From assembly GCA_017650105.1 (NCBI GenBank), contig JAGCFO010000007.1:44327-108326 (forward strand): a stretch of DNA of 64,000 nucleotides, given 5' to 3'. Both the position numbers and the translations under genes were made by a program. The notes beneath the pieces were generated by a model. It was not told the DNA's origin. It made no database searches and was given only the letters and a program-made list of their open reading frames with translations. Source of the DNA: Bacteroidaceae bacterium. GTDB taxonomy: Bacteria > Bacteroidota > Bacteroidia > Bacteroidales > Bacteroidaceae. Positions 26,813 through 34,220 of this stretch are shown piece by piece. Position 1 is the stretch's first letter. The number at the start of each line of letters is the position of its first letter.

Positions 26813-28744
26813 TTGGAACAGTTGATAACCTTTCTGAAACAGGTCTTTCTCTTTAAGGAGGATTCGCCCCTGCTCTTCACCCAGTTCTACTTCTGGGCCT
26901 TCTTCGCAGTGGTGTTTGCCCTCTTCAGCCTGCTCCACCGCAAGCGTCTGCTGCGCAACGCCTTCCTCTTCTTCGTCAGCCTGTTCTTCTACTACAAGAC
27001 GAGCGGACTCTTCGTGCTCATCCTCCTGTTCGTCACCTTCAGCGACTTCTTCATAGCCAAACGCATCCACAGCTCCTCCACCCAGAGGCGCCGACGGGCT
27101 TGGCTGGTGCTGAGCGTGTGCATCGACCTGGGGCTGCTCTGCTACTTCAAGTATGCCTATTTCTTCACCGACATCGTCAACAACCTCTTCCACGTCCAGT
27201 TCCGCGTTTTCGACATCTTCTCGTGGATAGGCAACATCCTCAGCGGGAGGGATCTCTTCAATGTCGACAGGATTGTGCTGCCCGTGGGCATCTCGTTCTT
27301 CACGTTCCAGATTATCAGCTACACCGCCGACGTCTATCGGCGCAAGGTGGAGCCCGTGCGCAACATCCTCGACTTCGGCTTCTACGTCAGCTTCTTCCCG
27401 CAGCTGGTGGCAGGTCCCATCGTGCGAGCCGAGGAGTTCATACCGCAGCTCTACAAGCCCTATTTCCTCGGGCGGCGGCAGTTTGGCATTGCCGTCTTCT
27501 GGATCATCAACGGCTTGGCAAAGAAGATCATCCTCTCCGACTACCTTGCCGTGAACTTCATCGACCGTGTCTTCGACAATCCCCTCCTCTTCAGCGGGTT
27601 TGAGAATCTGATGGCACTGTTCTGCTACTCGCTGCAGGTGTATGCCGACTTCTCGGGCTATACCGACATTGCCATCGGTGTGGCTATGCTTATGGGCTTC
27701 TATCTGCCCAAGAACTTCAACTCGCCCTACAAGGCCCCTAACCCCTCCAACTTCTGGAAGCGCTGGCACATGTCGCTCAGCCGCTGGCTGCAGAGCTACC
27801 TCTACATCCCCCTGGGCGGCAACCGCAACACCACCTTCGGCACCTACTTCTGGCTGGGGCTCATCAGCGTCATCGTCCTCTTCCTCAGCGGCAGCCTCAT
27901 CGTGGCAGGCATCATCCTGGCCTTGGCTGTGGGTGTGCTCATCGCCATCCGCGTCACCCGCGACAAGCCCAAGCGTCATAAGCTGCTCATGGGCAACCTC
28001 AACTCGTTCATCACCATGCTGCTCGGGGGATTGTGGCACGGGGCCTCGTGGAATTTCATGATTTGGGGAGGGCTCAACGGCATCGGCATGATCATCTACA
28101 AGTTCTGGAAGGAGATGTCGTGGCACCTGCGCATGCTGCTCGTCGCCCTCAGCACCGGGGTGCTCTACGTGCTCACCCAGACGGTTCCGCGCCCGGTGTT
28201 CAACGTCTTCTTCGTGTGGATGAGCGTCATCCTCGTCGGCACCCTCGTGCGCTATGTGTGGCACTTCATCGAGAAGGGGCTCGACCGTCGTCGCCCCACG
28301 TCAGCCGTTGCGCCCTCCGCGTCGGTGCAGCCGTTGTCGGCAAGGCAGCGCTTCACGGCAGCCATTGGCAACGCGTGGGCCATCGTGCAGACGTTCACCT
28401 TCATCACTTTCACCCGTCTGTTCTTCCGCAGCGGCTCCAACCTCGACCCTGCCACAGCCAACCGTGAGGCTTGGCAGACTGCTTCGAGCATGGTCACCCA
28501 GATAGGTTCCGCCTGGAACGGCATCCACGTGGTAGACATCATGGTGGCCTATCGGAGAGTGTTCATCCTCTTCGTCATAGGCATGCTCATCCACTGGCTG
28601 CCCGAGCGTTGGAAGCGCTGGTATCGCCTGCGCTTCGCCCTGCTGCCCCTGCCGCTGATAGCCGTATGCGTGGTGGTGGCGGTGTTTGTCGTCTATCAGT
28701 TCGTCACTGCCGGCCTGCAGGCATTCATCTACTTCCAGTTCTGA
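26813..28744 (+). CDS. MBOAT O-acyltransferase (AlgI/PatA-like)
   Basis: The 643-residue integral membrane protein has about 12 hydrophobic segments. It carries the MBOAT signatures VLPVGISFFTFQIISYTADV, FFPQLVAGPIVRAEEF, DFSGYTDIAIG, FWKRWHMSLSRWLQSYLYIPLGG and the catalytic-His region MLLGGLWHGASWNF. MBOAT proteins of the AlgI/PatA type move acetyl groups across the inner membrane for O-acetylation of extracytoplasmic glycans, handing them to an SGNH partner. The start is a TTG at 26813, since an in-frame stop lies just upstream and no ATG fits. The C-terminal 130 residues are less conserved. Confidence 0.88.
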   Translation: MEQLITFLKQVFLFKEDSPLLFTQFYFWAFFAVVFALFSLLHRKRLLRNAFLFFVSLFFYYKTSGLFVLILLFVTFSDFFIAKRIHSSSTQRRRRAWLVLSVCIDLGLLCYFKYAYFFTDIVNNLFHVQFRVFDIFSWIGNILSGRDLFNVDRIVLPVGISFFTFQIISYTADVYRRKVEPVRNILDFGFYVSFFPQLVAGPIVRAEEFIPQLYKPYFLGRRQFGIAVFWIINGLAKKIILSDYLAVNFIDRVFDNPLLFSGFENLMALFCYSLQVYADFSGYTDIAIGVAMLMGFYLPKNFNSPYKAPNPSNFWKRWHMSLSRWLQSYLYIPLGGNRNTTFGTYFWLGLISVIVLFLSGSLIVAGIILALAVGVLIAIRVTRDKPKRHKLLMGNLNSFITMLLGGLWHGASWNFMIWGGLNGIGMIIYKFWKEMSWHLRMLLVALSTGVLYVLTQTVPRPVFNVFFVWMSVILVGTLVRYVWHFIEKGLDRRRPTSAVAPSASVQPLSARQRFTAAIGNAWAIVQTFTFITFTRLFFRSGSNLDPATANREAWQTASSMVTQIGSAWNGIHVVDIMVAYRRVFILFVIGMLIHWLPERWKRWYRLRFALLPLPLIAVCVVVAVFVVYQFVTAGLQAFIYFQF

Positions 28745-28778
28745 TGCCCCTCTCGGTCGTCAGCGCCCCCGAAAGCGA

Positions 28779-29321
28779 TTAGTAGTTCTCAGCCTTCAGC
28801 TCAAAGTAGCTCTGCGGATGGGCGCACACGGGGCACTCCTCGGGCGCCTTCGGCCCTACGTGGATATGTCCGCAGTTGCGGCACTTCCATATCCTGTCGC
28901 CGTCGCGGCTGAACACGATTTCCTCTTCCAGATTGCCCAGCAGCTTCAGGTAGCGCTCCTCGTGCTCCTTCTCGATGGCAGCCACGCCCTCGAAGAGTGC
29001 TGCTATGCGCTCGAAGCCCTCGGCGCGAGCCTCCTCGGCCATACGTTTGTACATCGCCGTCCACTCTTCGTGCTCGCCTTCGGCAGCAGCCTTCAGGTTC
29101 TCCTTCGTGGAGGGTATGCTGCCGCCCATCAGCAGCTTGAACCACAGCTTGGCATGCTCTTTCTCGTTCTCTGCCGTCTCTGTGAAGATGGCTGCCAGTT
29201 GCTCGTAGCCGTCTTTCTTGGCCTTCGAGGCGTAGTAGGTGTACTTGTTGCGTGCCTGCGACTCGCCTGCGAATGCTTCCCACAGGTTCTGTTCTGTCTT
29301 CGTTCCTTTGATGTTTTCCAT
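28779..29321 (-). CDS. rbr: Rubrerythrin
   Basis: The 180-residue protein has the diiron four-helix domain (FAGESQARNKYTYYA, ENEKEHAKLW, GVAAIEKEHEERY) and a C-terminal rubredoxin domain (CRNCGHIHVGPKAPEECPVC). Rubrerythrins reduce hydrogen peroxide in anaerobes with electrons passed through the rubredoxin centre. The length and residue pattern are standard. It lies 44 nt behind the acyltransferase gene and may share its transcript. Confidence 0.95.
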   Translation of the reverse strand: MENIKGTKTEQNLWEAFAGESQARNKYTYYASKAKKDGYEQLAAIFTETAENEKEHAKLWFKLLMGGSIPSTKENLKAAAEGEHEEWTAMYKRMAEEARAEGFERIAALFEGVAAIEKEHEERYLKLLGNLEEEIVFSRDGDRIWKCRNCGHIHVGPKAPEECPVCAHPQSYFELKAENY

Positions 29322-29365
29322 ACTGTTGAGTGTTTATGTATTAGTGAATAGTCTTTTCTTCGTTT

Positions 29366-30460
29366 CTATCCTATCAGCCACTTGCTGCCGGGGATGAGCG
29401 ATATCAGCTTTGTTGCTATCAGGCTGCTGAGGAAGGTAGCCACAGCCATTGCCGGTATCGAGTAGTAGGGTTCCATGAGCGGTGTCAGCACGCTTGCCCA
29501 CAGCCCCAGCCAGAAGATGTGCATCAGGTACATGCCGAACGACAATTTCGCCGTCTCCGTTATCAGCTTCGGAGCCTTCGTCTGCCGTATGCACGAGAAG
29601 AGGAGGAAGGCGCCGAAGGTGGCACACACGCAGTTCAGCGTGCAGAACGCCCATCCCAGCTCCACCTCGGGCGTGGAGTGCGTAACCCCCGTCGTTGCCT
29701 GCAGGCCGAACGACAGGACTGTCACCACCGACCCCACTGCCAGGCACACGCTGCCCACCGTCAGGCGGCGTCGGCGGCTCCAATGGATGTGGAAGCGCAC
29801 ATAGTGTGCCAGAACCAGATAGCCCAGATAGCCGCAGAAGTTATAGAGCATGTGATAGTGATTCCAGAAGTACTCGCCCCACACGTCGCCCCACAGTCTG
29901 TGCAGGAACGGTATGCACGTACTCACCATAAACAGCCCGATGAACACCCTCTCCTCCTTTGCCGACGCCTGCCGTAGCCAGGGCGAGATGAAGGGGATGA
30001 ACAGATAGAGCCCCAGCAGCGGATAGAGGAACCACAGATGCCCTGCCATCTCGGGGAAGTTGAGCGGTATGTGCGTCAGGTCGTGCAGTGCAGCCTCGCG
30101 CGTTGTCCCGCCCCACAGCAGAGGCAGCACGCTGTAGAGCACCAGCCAGCACACCATGGGCGGCACCACGCGCCGAAAACGCCTCTTGTAGAAACGCCCC
30201 ATCGTCTGCCCCTCGGGCATGGGAGCCAGCAGGTAGGCCGACACCATCATGAACAGCGGCACCGCTATGCGGCACAAGCCGTCGTAGATGCTCACGCTCC
30301 AGCGCGCCGCCTCGGTAGTAAACATCAGCTGCGGGCCGCCCATAGCACCGTCGCCCACACCGTAGTACTGCTCACTGGCATGCACAACTATCACCATGAA
30401 GCATGCTGCCACCCTCACGTAGTCGAGCCAAGCTATTCGCTCTTGCCTGCTGTCACTCAT
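29366..30460 (-). CDS. Acyltransferase 3 family membrane protein
   Basis: The protein of about 364 residues has roughly ten membrane segments. It begins with RIAWLDYVRVAACFMVIVVHASEQYY, the family motif with its active-site His, followed by MVSAYLLAP and FYKRRFRRVVPPMVCW. Such proteins O-acylate surface glycans with acetyl or other short acyl groups. I chose the ATG at 30460; an in-frame TTG at 30484 would sit at the predicted transcription start. It is a second acyl-transfer gene within 2 kb of the MBOAT cluster but is oppositely oriented. Confidence 0.82.
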   Translation of the reverse strand: MSDSRQERIAWLDYVRVAACFMVIVVHASEQYYGVGDGAMGGPQLMFTTEAARWSVSIYDGLCRIAVPLFMMVSAYLLAPMPEGQTMGRFYKRRFRRVVPPMVCWLVLYSVLPLLWGGTTREAALHDLTHIPLNFPEMAGHLWFLYPLLGLYLFIPFISPWLRQASAKEERVFIGLFMVSTCIPFLHRLWGDVWGEYFWNHYHMLYNFCGYLGYLVLAHYVRFHIHWSRRRRLTVGSVCLAVGSVVTVLSFGLQATTGVTHSTPEVELGWAFCTLNCVCATFGAFLLFSCIRQTKAPKLITETAKLSFGMYLMHIFWLGLWASVLTPLMEPYYSIPAMAVATFLSSLIATKLISLIPGSKWLIG

Positions 30461-30491
30461 AAGCCAAAAGAGGTTATCATTCAATTCACCA

Positions 30492-30522
30492 CAAAGATAA
30501 TGCCTGTTTTCTCATAAACAAA
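30492..30522 (-). promoter_or_regulatory. Promoter for the acyltransferase gene
   Basis: On the minus strand TTTG (30522-30519) and TATCTTTG (30499-30492) are separated by 19 nt, an exact Bacteroidota promoter. The start point should be near 30485, which supports the ATG at 30460. Confidence 0.75.
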
Positions 30523-30630
30523 CAAAAAGCCAAAAAAATCGCCATCGTCGGTCTTCTTCCTGCTGCAAAAGGGAGTCGCGATTCACGACGGGGTATCGGT
30601 CCTCAGCGTCGACTGCAAGCCTTCCACCCC

Positions 30631-30763
30631 CCTGCGCATCGACTGCCGGAATCGAAACCCACCTCTCAGGCACCACGAGCGAAGGCTTTCTCTTCCTTAG
30701 GACGTTGAAACTTCTTCTATTTATTAGACACCGACAACACCCGGAGCAGCGTTTCTGTCCTCC
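30631..30763. repeat. Left half of a split long repeat (copy A)
   Basis: This 133-bp segment matches, in inverted orientation and with roughly 85-90% identity by eye, the right part of the repeat at 33705-34130. Shared segments include CTTCCTTAGGACGTTGAAAC and CCGGAGCAGCGTTTCTGTCC. The homology stops near 30631. Its last 35 bp are repeated directly at 31749-31783. The stretch 30530-30630 holds no recognisable feature. Confidence 0.75.
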
Positions 30764-30773
30764 ATCGCTATAA

Positions 30774-30845
30774 TTACTGCACTTTCTGCGCAAAGGCAAA
30801 AGTTGCGCACAGCAGGCAAACAAATAACAAGAAGGTCTCTTTCAT
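30774..30845 (-). pseudogene. Severed signal-peptide start of a secreted protein gene
   Basis: A 23-codon reading frame encodes a textbook signal peptide (MKETFLLFVCLLCATFAFAQ) and stops three codons after it. It ends 11 bp before the edge of the long repeat. It looks like the 5' end of an exported-protein gene whose body was lost when the repeat arrived or recombined there. It lies 43 nt behind the lipoprotein gene at 30889-31635, so both were probably one operon. Confidence 0.55.
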
Positions 30846-30888
30846 GATTTTTTCTATGTTGAAATGATTACTTGCGTTTGCATTGTGG

Positions 30889-31635
30889 CTATTCTCTGTC
30901 ATCTATTCGGAATTCGTGTTCCTTGCAGCGGTCGTTGTCTCCTGGCAAGCTGCCAACAGGGGCAATCAACATGCTGTCAGCAATTTGAAGATCGAACCTT
31001 AGGCTCATTTGACTGCTGCTATTCAAATGCAGCACGTTTCCCTCTCTTTTCCAAAAGCCTTTCGAGAGGAGTAGATTGTAATAGCGGAGTCTGTATTCCC
31101 CTGCTTTATGCAACTCCAGAAGATATTCTTGGGAGCTCCCTGTTGCAAAATACTTACCCATTTGAAGTTCAAAGGGCTCTGGGTGTTCTTCATTGTACTT
31201 TGCTATTCTAGTTTTGGCATCTTCCCCGTAAATGGGAATGAAGTTCTCGAGATAATCCTTTTCAAGCTTGAATCTCTTGAAATGCTTTCCAGTCAGGAAA
31301 GGGAAAGAGATCAGTACGGTCAACGAGCGCAGTCCGTTCTTTTCCAGAATAGTTTCTACACCATTCATGGAGTCATGCAAGTAGAGCTCTTTGCCTCTTC
31401 GGGAATACTCCCCATACGCAATAGGTTCTTCGAAGAAGATGTCATCCATACCTCCTGGTATCGTAATATAGAACGAGTCTTTGGACAGGTAAATGGCGCA
31501 GTCAACATGACTTTTGTCAAAATAGCCCAAACGATCTAACTGAGGTAGTTCTTCCTCAATCCAGTAGCCTTTCCACTTGGAACAGGATGAGAAACACACC
31601 AACGAGAGAAGTAAAATGAGGATATTCTTTTTCAT
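30889..31635 (-). CDS. Hypothetical lipoprotein inside the repeat region
   Basis: I do not recognise this protein of about 248 residues. It starts MKKNILILLLSLVCFSSCS, a clear lipobox, and is rich in aromatic and charged residues thereafter (YLSKDSFYITIPGGMDD, GKHFKRFKLEKDYLENFIP), with no repeats or catalytic motif. I chose the ATG at 31635 because it begins the lipoprotein signal; the upstream extension is unlikely. The gene is more AT-rich than its neighbours. It is the only convincing gene between 30.5 and 34.2 kb and is flanked by direct 35-bp repeats, so it may be a captured locus. Confidence 0.65.
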   Translation of the reverse strand: MKKNILILLLSLVCFSSCSKWKGYWIEEELPQLDRLGYFDKSHVDCAIYLSKDSFYITIPGGMDDIFFEEPIAYGEYSRRGKELYLHDSMNGVETILEKNGLRSLTVLISFPFLTGKHFKRFKLEKDYLENFIPIYGEDAKTRIAKYNEEHPEPFELQMGKYFATGSSQEYLLELHKAGEYRLRYYNLLLSKGFWKREGNVLHLNSSSQMSLRFDLQIADSMLIAPVGSLPGDNDRCKEHEFRIDDRE

Positions 31636-31739
31636 ATAACCTTTATTTGAAATAATAAAGCCAATTTCCATACCAATTAGGAATACTCTGAGTTGCATTG
31701 CTAAGACAACTTTTTGCTTGATCCATCATATAATTATAG

Positions 31740-31747
31740 TATCTTTG
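31740..31747 (+). promoter_or_regulatory. -7 box reading into repeat copy C
   Basis: TATCTTTG on the plus strand directly precedes the 35-bp repeated segment, with TTTG 23 nt upstream (31713-31716). Transcription from here would run through the repeat and a CCCCCG-ATAA-CGGGGG hairpin at 31780-31795. It may drive a noncoding transcript, but this is only a motif match. Confidence 0.35.
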
Positions 31748-31748
31748 T

Positions 31749-31985
31749 CACCGACAACATCCGGAGCAGCGTTTCTGTCCCCCGATAACGGGGGAACCGA
31801 AAGGGGTGTAAAGACCATTGAAGGAGAACGAAACTTGTTTCAGTTTTCCCAAGTCGTGACGGATGAAGCCTTGTCTGATTCTTAGACACTGCAAAGATAC
31901 AACACGCACTTTGCGCATCTCGAATGTTTTGCCAACTTTTTTTCAAAAAAATGAAACTTTTTTTCAACCGCGTGATTTACAGGCG
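31749..31985. repeat. Left inverted repeat (copy C)
   Basis: About 237 bp that match 33705-34022 in inverted orientation. Shared parts include CCCCCGATAACGGGGGAACC, GAAAGGGGTGTAAAGACCAT, GATGAAGCCTTGTCTGATTC and CATCTCGAATGTTTTGCC. Copy D has about 85 extra bases in the middle. On the minus strand it contains an outward-facing TATCTTTG at 31892-31899. Confidence 0.8.
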
Positions 31986-32360
31986 AATAGAAACGGCCGT
32001 TTTTTTCCTTCTCCAGCGCGCGCGGAGAAGAAAGGAAAAAGTTTTTTCCCTTCTCGAAAAATCATTTTTTCTAATGACATAAATCTACCCCCGAGCCAAT
32101 TTTTTCTCCCTCGAGGCAAAATGCGTGCTGCGCGAGGCACTTTTGTCCCGAAAAACGAAAAAAGAGAGCCGCTGATGCAAAAAATCGCACCGAAAAATGC
32201 GAAAAATCGGCACAAAAATGACGGAAAAATGGGCCAAAAACACCCCTTTTTGGTCACGAAAACGACCTCGGGTACACACATCGCGCCCCCTACACACTTC
32301 TCCTGCATAAATCAAACAACTGATAATCTGCACGTTGGTTGCGCCGCCGTCCATAGGGCG

Positions 32361-32535
32361 TGTCATGATTGTCATTGTCATGATTGTCATTAAGCAAAAT
32401 CGGAGAGCGAAATTACCGCATAATAATATATAAATTCATTTATATATTATTATGAGCCTAAATCCCCCGCCGCCGAAGTTGGAAATCCTTAATGACAATC
32501 ATGACAATCATGACAAATGACAATCATGACCACAT
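32361..32535. repeat. Inverted pair of GTCATGATT microsatellites
   Basis: At 32361-32393 the plus strand reads (GTCATGATT)-type repeats ending GTCATTAAG. At 32488-32530 the reverse complement of the same unit appears. A third copy in direct orientation to the first lies at 33509-33545. Copies one and three share the downstream sequence TTAAGCAAAATCGGAG. Confidence 0.75.
32419..32454. repeat. Perfect AT-rich palindrome, 17-bp arms
   Basis: CATAATAATATATAAAT and its exact reverse complement are separated by two bases (TC). It sits midway between the inverted microsatellites, so the whole 32361-32535 block is roughly symmetrical. It can form a cruciform or long hairpin. Confidence 0.85.
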
Positions 32536-32979
32536 GCACGCTGAACTGTCCACCGATGTTCGCAGTCGCTGGATGTGTCTGTGTGTACGATGATGTGAGG
32601 CATATCTTGCTAAAGGATAGAGTGTTTAGCGCCCCGTCAGCGAAGGCAAATGCCCAGTTGTTTGGGGCTCTGCAAAGTCGCACCAGAGGAAGAGCGAAGC
32701 CCGACTGCGTTCAGGAACAGACAACCGAACTGTCCCCCAAAATCAGAAAAAAAGCACAAAATTGCCCCCCAAAATCAGGCAAAAACAAAAAAAAAGTCAC
32801 CAAAATCAAGAAAAAGCCATCAATTTTCGACCAAAAATCAGCAAAAAGCAAGCAAAAAACTCACCAAATCAGAAACGACAAACACCGCAAAAAACGGACT
32901 CATCGGTTCCGATGAACGGCCAACAACCTGCCACCGGCATCAACCCCGAACGAAGCATCAAGGCTGACTTGCGACCCGT

Positions 32980-33500
32980 GTGGATGACGAAGACAAAGGG
33001 GTGGACGAATTGTCCACCCCTCGGTGGAAAGCATTTCTTGGTATTCGTCAACGAGGGCGGCATGCACTCTCGCTTATCCTCCCGGGAAGGCATGTGGATG
33101 ACGAAGACAAAGGGGTGAACGAATCGTTCACCCCCGGTGGAAAGCAGAACTTGGTTTTCATCAGCGAGGGCGACGTGTACTCTCGCTCATCCTCCCGAGT
33201 AGGCATGTGGACGATGAAGACAAAGGGGTGAACGAATCGTTCACCCCCAGTGGAGAACAGTTCTTGGTATTCATCAACGAGGGCGGCATGCAATCTCGCT
33301 CATCCTCCCATGCAGGCATGAGGACGAAGATGACAAAAAGGACGCCCTGATTCAGGGCCCCCCTTGTCGGAACTCAGAGAATGATAAGCTGAGCGAACGA
33401 TTCGTTCTCTCAGGTCAAGCCTGAAACGTAAGACAAAGGGGTGGACGAATTGTCCACCCCTCGGTGGGAAGCAGTTCGTAACGGTCATCAACGAGAGCAA
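32980..33500. repeat. Tandem array of about 114-bp units, each with a hairpin
   Basis: Three full units start at 32980, 33094 and 33207, a diverged fourth at 33320 and a partial fifth near 33429. Each begins with a GAAGACAAAGGGG-like segment followed by a hairpin. Units 1 and 5 have GGGGTGGAC-GAATT-GTCCACCCC; units 2 and 3 have GGGGTGAACG-AAT-CGTTCACCCC. Unit 4 has other hairpins at 33344-33358 (GCCCTGA arms) and 33390-33412 (11 bp, one mismatch). The rest of each unit has a weaker CGAGGG/CTCTCG pairing. No protein gene is credible. Confidence 0.85.
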
Positions 33501-33704
33501 GTCGCGTGGTCATGAATGTCATGATGTCATGAATGTCATTAAGCAAAATCGGAGGGCAAAGACCTCGCCCCACAAAGAGGAAGATAATTATCGGCGCGAT
33601 TGCTCCCCCGTTCGGGAGCGATGGGGGTTGTTCTTGGGGATTGGGGGAACGTAGCTTGAAGGGGTCTTCTGCGGAAGGGGGAGAAAAACCGAGTTTGACA
33701 TCTT

Positions 33705-34130
33705 TTTTTATTCACTTGTAAATCATGCGATTGAAAAAAAGTTTCATTTTTTCGAAAAAAAGTCGGCAAAACATTCGAGATGCGCAATGTGCATGTTGTA
33801 TCTTTGCCTTGTCTAAGAATCAGACAAGGCTTCATCCGTCACGACTGACCTACGGTCTTCCTCCTACTCACAAGGCATAGCTTGAACAAGTTCATCTCTG
33901 CTCTTGTTTCGATCGTCGGTTCAGCAGAGCTTGTGCAAGCACACCTCTGCCTTCAATGGTCTTTACACCCCTTTCGGTTCCCCCGTTATCGGGGGACAGA
34001 AACGCTGCTCCGGGCGTTGTCAGTGTCTTATAAATAGAAGGAGTTTCAACGTCCTAAGGAAGAGAAAGCCTCCCATCGTGGCGCCCGAAGGTGGGTTTCG
34101 ATTCCGGCAGACGATGCGTAGGCGTCGCGT
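33705..34130. repeat. Right inverted repeat (copy D), intact form
   Basis: This copy contains in one piece what is split between 30631-30763 and 31749-31985 on the left, in inverted orientation. It carries an outward-facing TATCTTTG at 33799-33806 followed at once by the hairpin CCTTGTCT/AGACAAGG (33807-33829), and an internal section of about 85 bp (33860-33950) absent from copy C. Open frames through it are also open in copy A, but I see no domain. Confidence 0.8.
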
Positions 34131-34154
34131 CATCGGTTTGCTGAAGAGGACGAG

Positions 34155-34181
34155 AAAAGCCCCTCCTTTTTGGGGAGGAGC
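34155..34181 (-). terminator. Intrinsic terminator of the ilv-leu operon
   Basis: On the minus strand GCTCCTCC and GGAGGGGC pair (8 bp, one G-U) around the loop CCAAAAA and are followed by TTTT. It lies 40 nt after the leuB stop codon, where the ten-gene operon ends. Confidence 0.75.
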
Positions 34182-34220
34182 TAAGGAGCGGGCTCAGAGC
34201 CTGAGGCAGAACCGACGACG

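Larger units (their letters stand above)
31986..32979. other. Gene-free interior, A-rich and low complexity
   Basis: No credible gene is present. Around 32000-32085 there are purine-rich runs and GAGAAGAAAGGAAAAA/TTTTTTCCCTTCTC elements resembling the intergenic repeat family. Stretches at 32140-32270 and 32740-32900 are strongly A-rich with recurring AAAATC(A/G) on the plus strand. Open frames here have improbable Lys-, Cys- and His-rich composition. Confidence 0.6.

Noticed and set aside
26675..28264. 529-codon antisense frame opposite the MBOAT gene
   Set aside because: It is His/Glu/Asp-rich as expected from the complement of a GC-rich membrane-protein gene and has no domain. The plus-strand MBOAT gene has clear family motifs.
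30651..30670. A GGTTTCGATTCC-like stretch (minus strand; also at 34095-34115 plus) resembling a tRNA T arm
   Set aside because: The flanking arms do not pair and no acceptor, D or anticodon arm can be drawn. It belongs to the long repeat, so it is not a tRNA or an obvious tRNA-derived attachment site.
32489..32683. Open frame with a plausible-looking NNWAFAFADGALNTL segment on the minus strand
   Set aside because: It ends in microsatellite-encoded HDCHDCH residues and lies in the repeat interior with no start signal. Probably a spurious frame through a dispersed repeat.
32869..33293. Short minus-strand frames starting MPxxED in each tandem unit
   Set aside because: Unit lengths of 113-114 bp shift the frame between copies and the amino-acid changes are not conservative, while the hairpin is kept. 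Structure explains the conservation better than coding.
32361..33545. Possible CRISPR array (regular repeats in a gene-free region)
   Set aside because: The repeat parts make up nearly the whole 114-bp unit with no unique spacers of 30-40 bp, and no cas gene is near.
31986..33704. Insertion sequence bounded by the long inverted repeats
   Set aside because: No transposase frame or remnant is visible between the repeats, and the arms (over 230 bp) are far longer than normal IS ends. A nonautonomous element remains possible and is reported as a finding instead.
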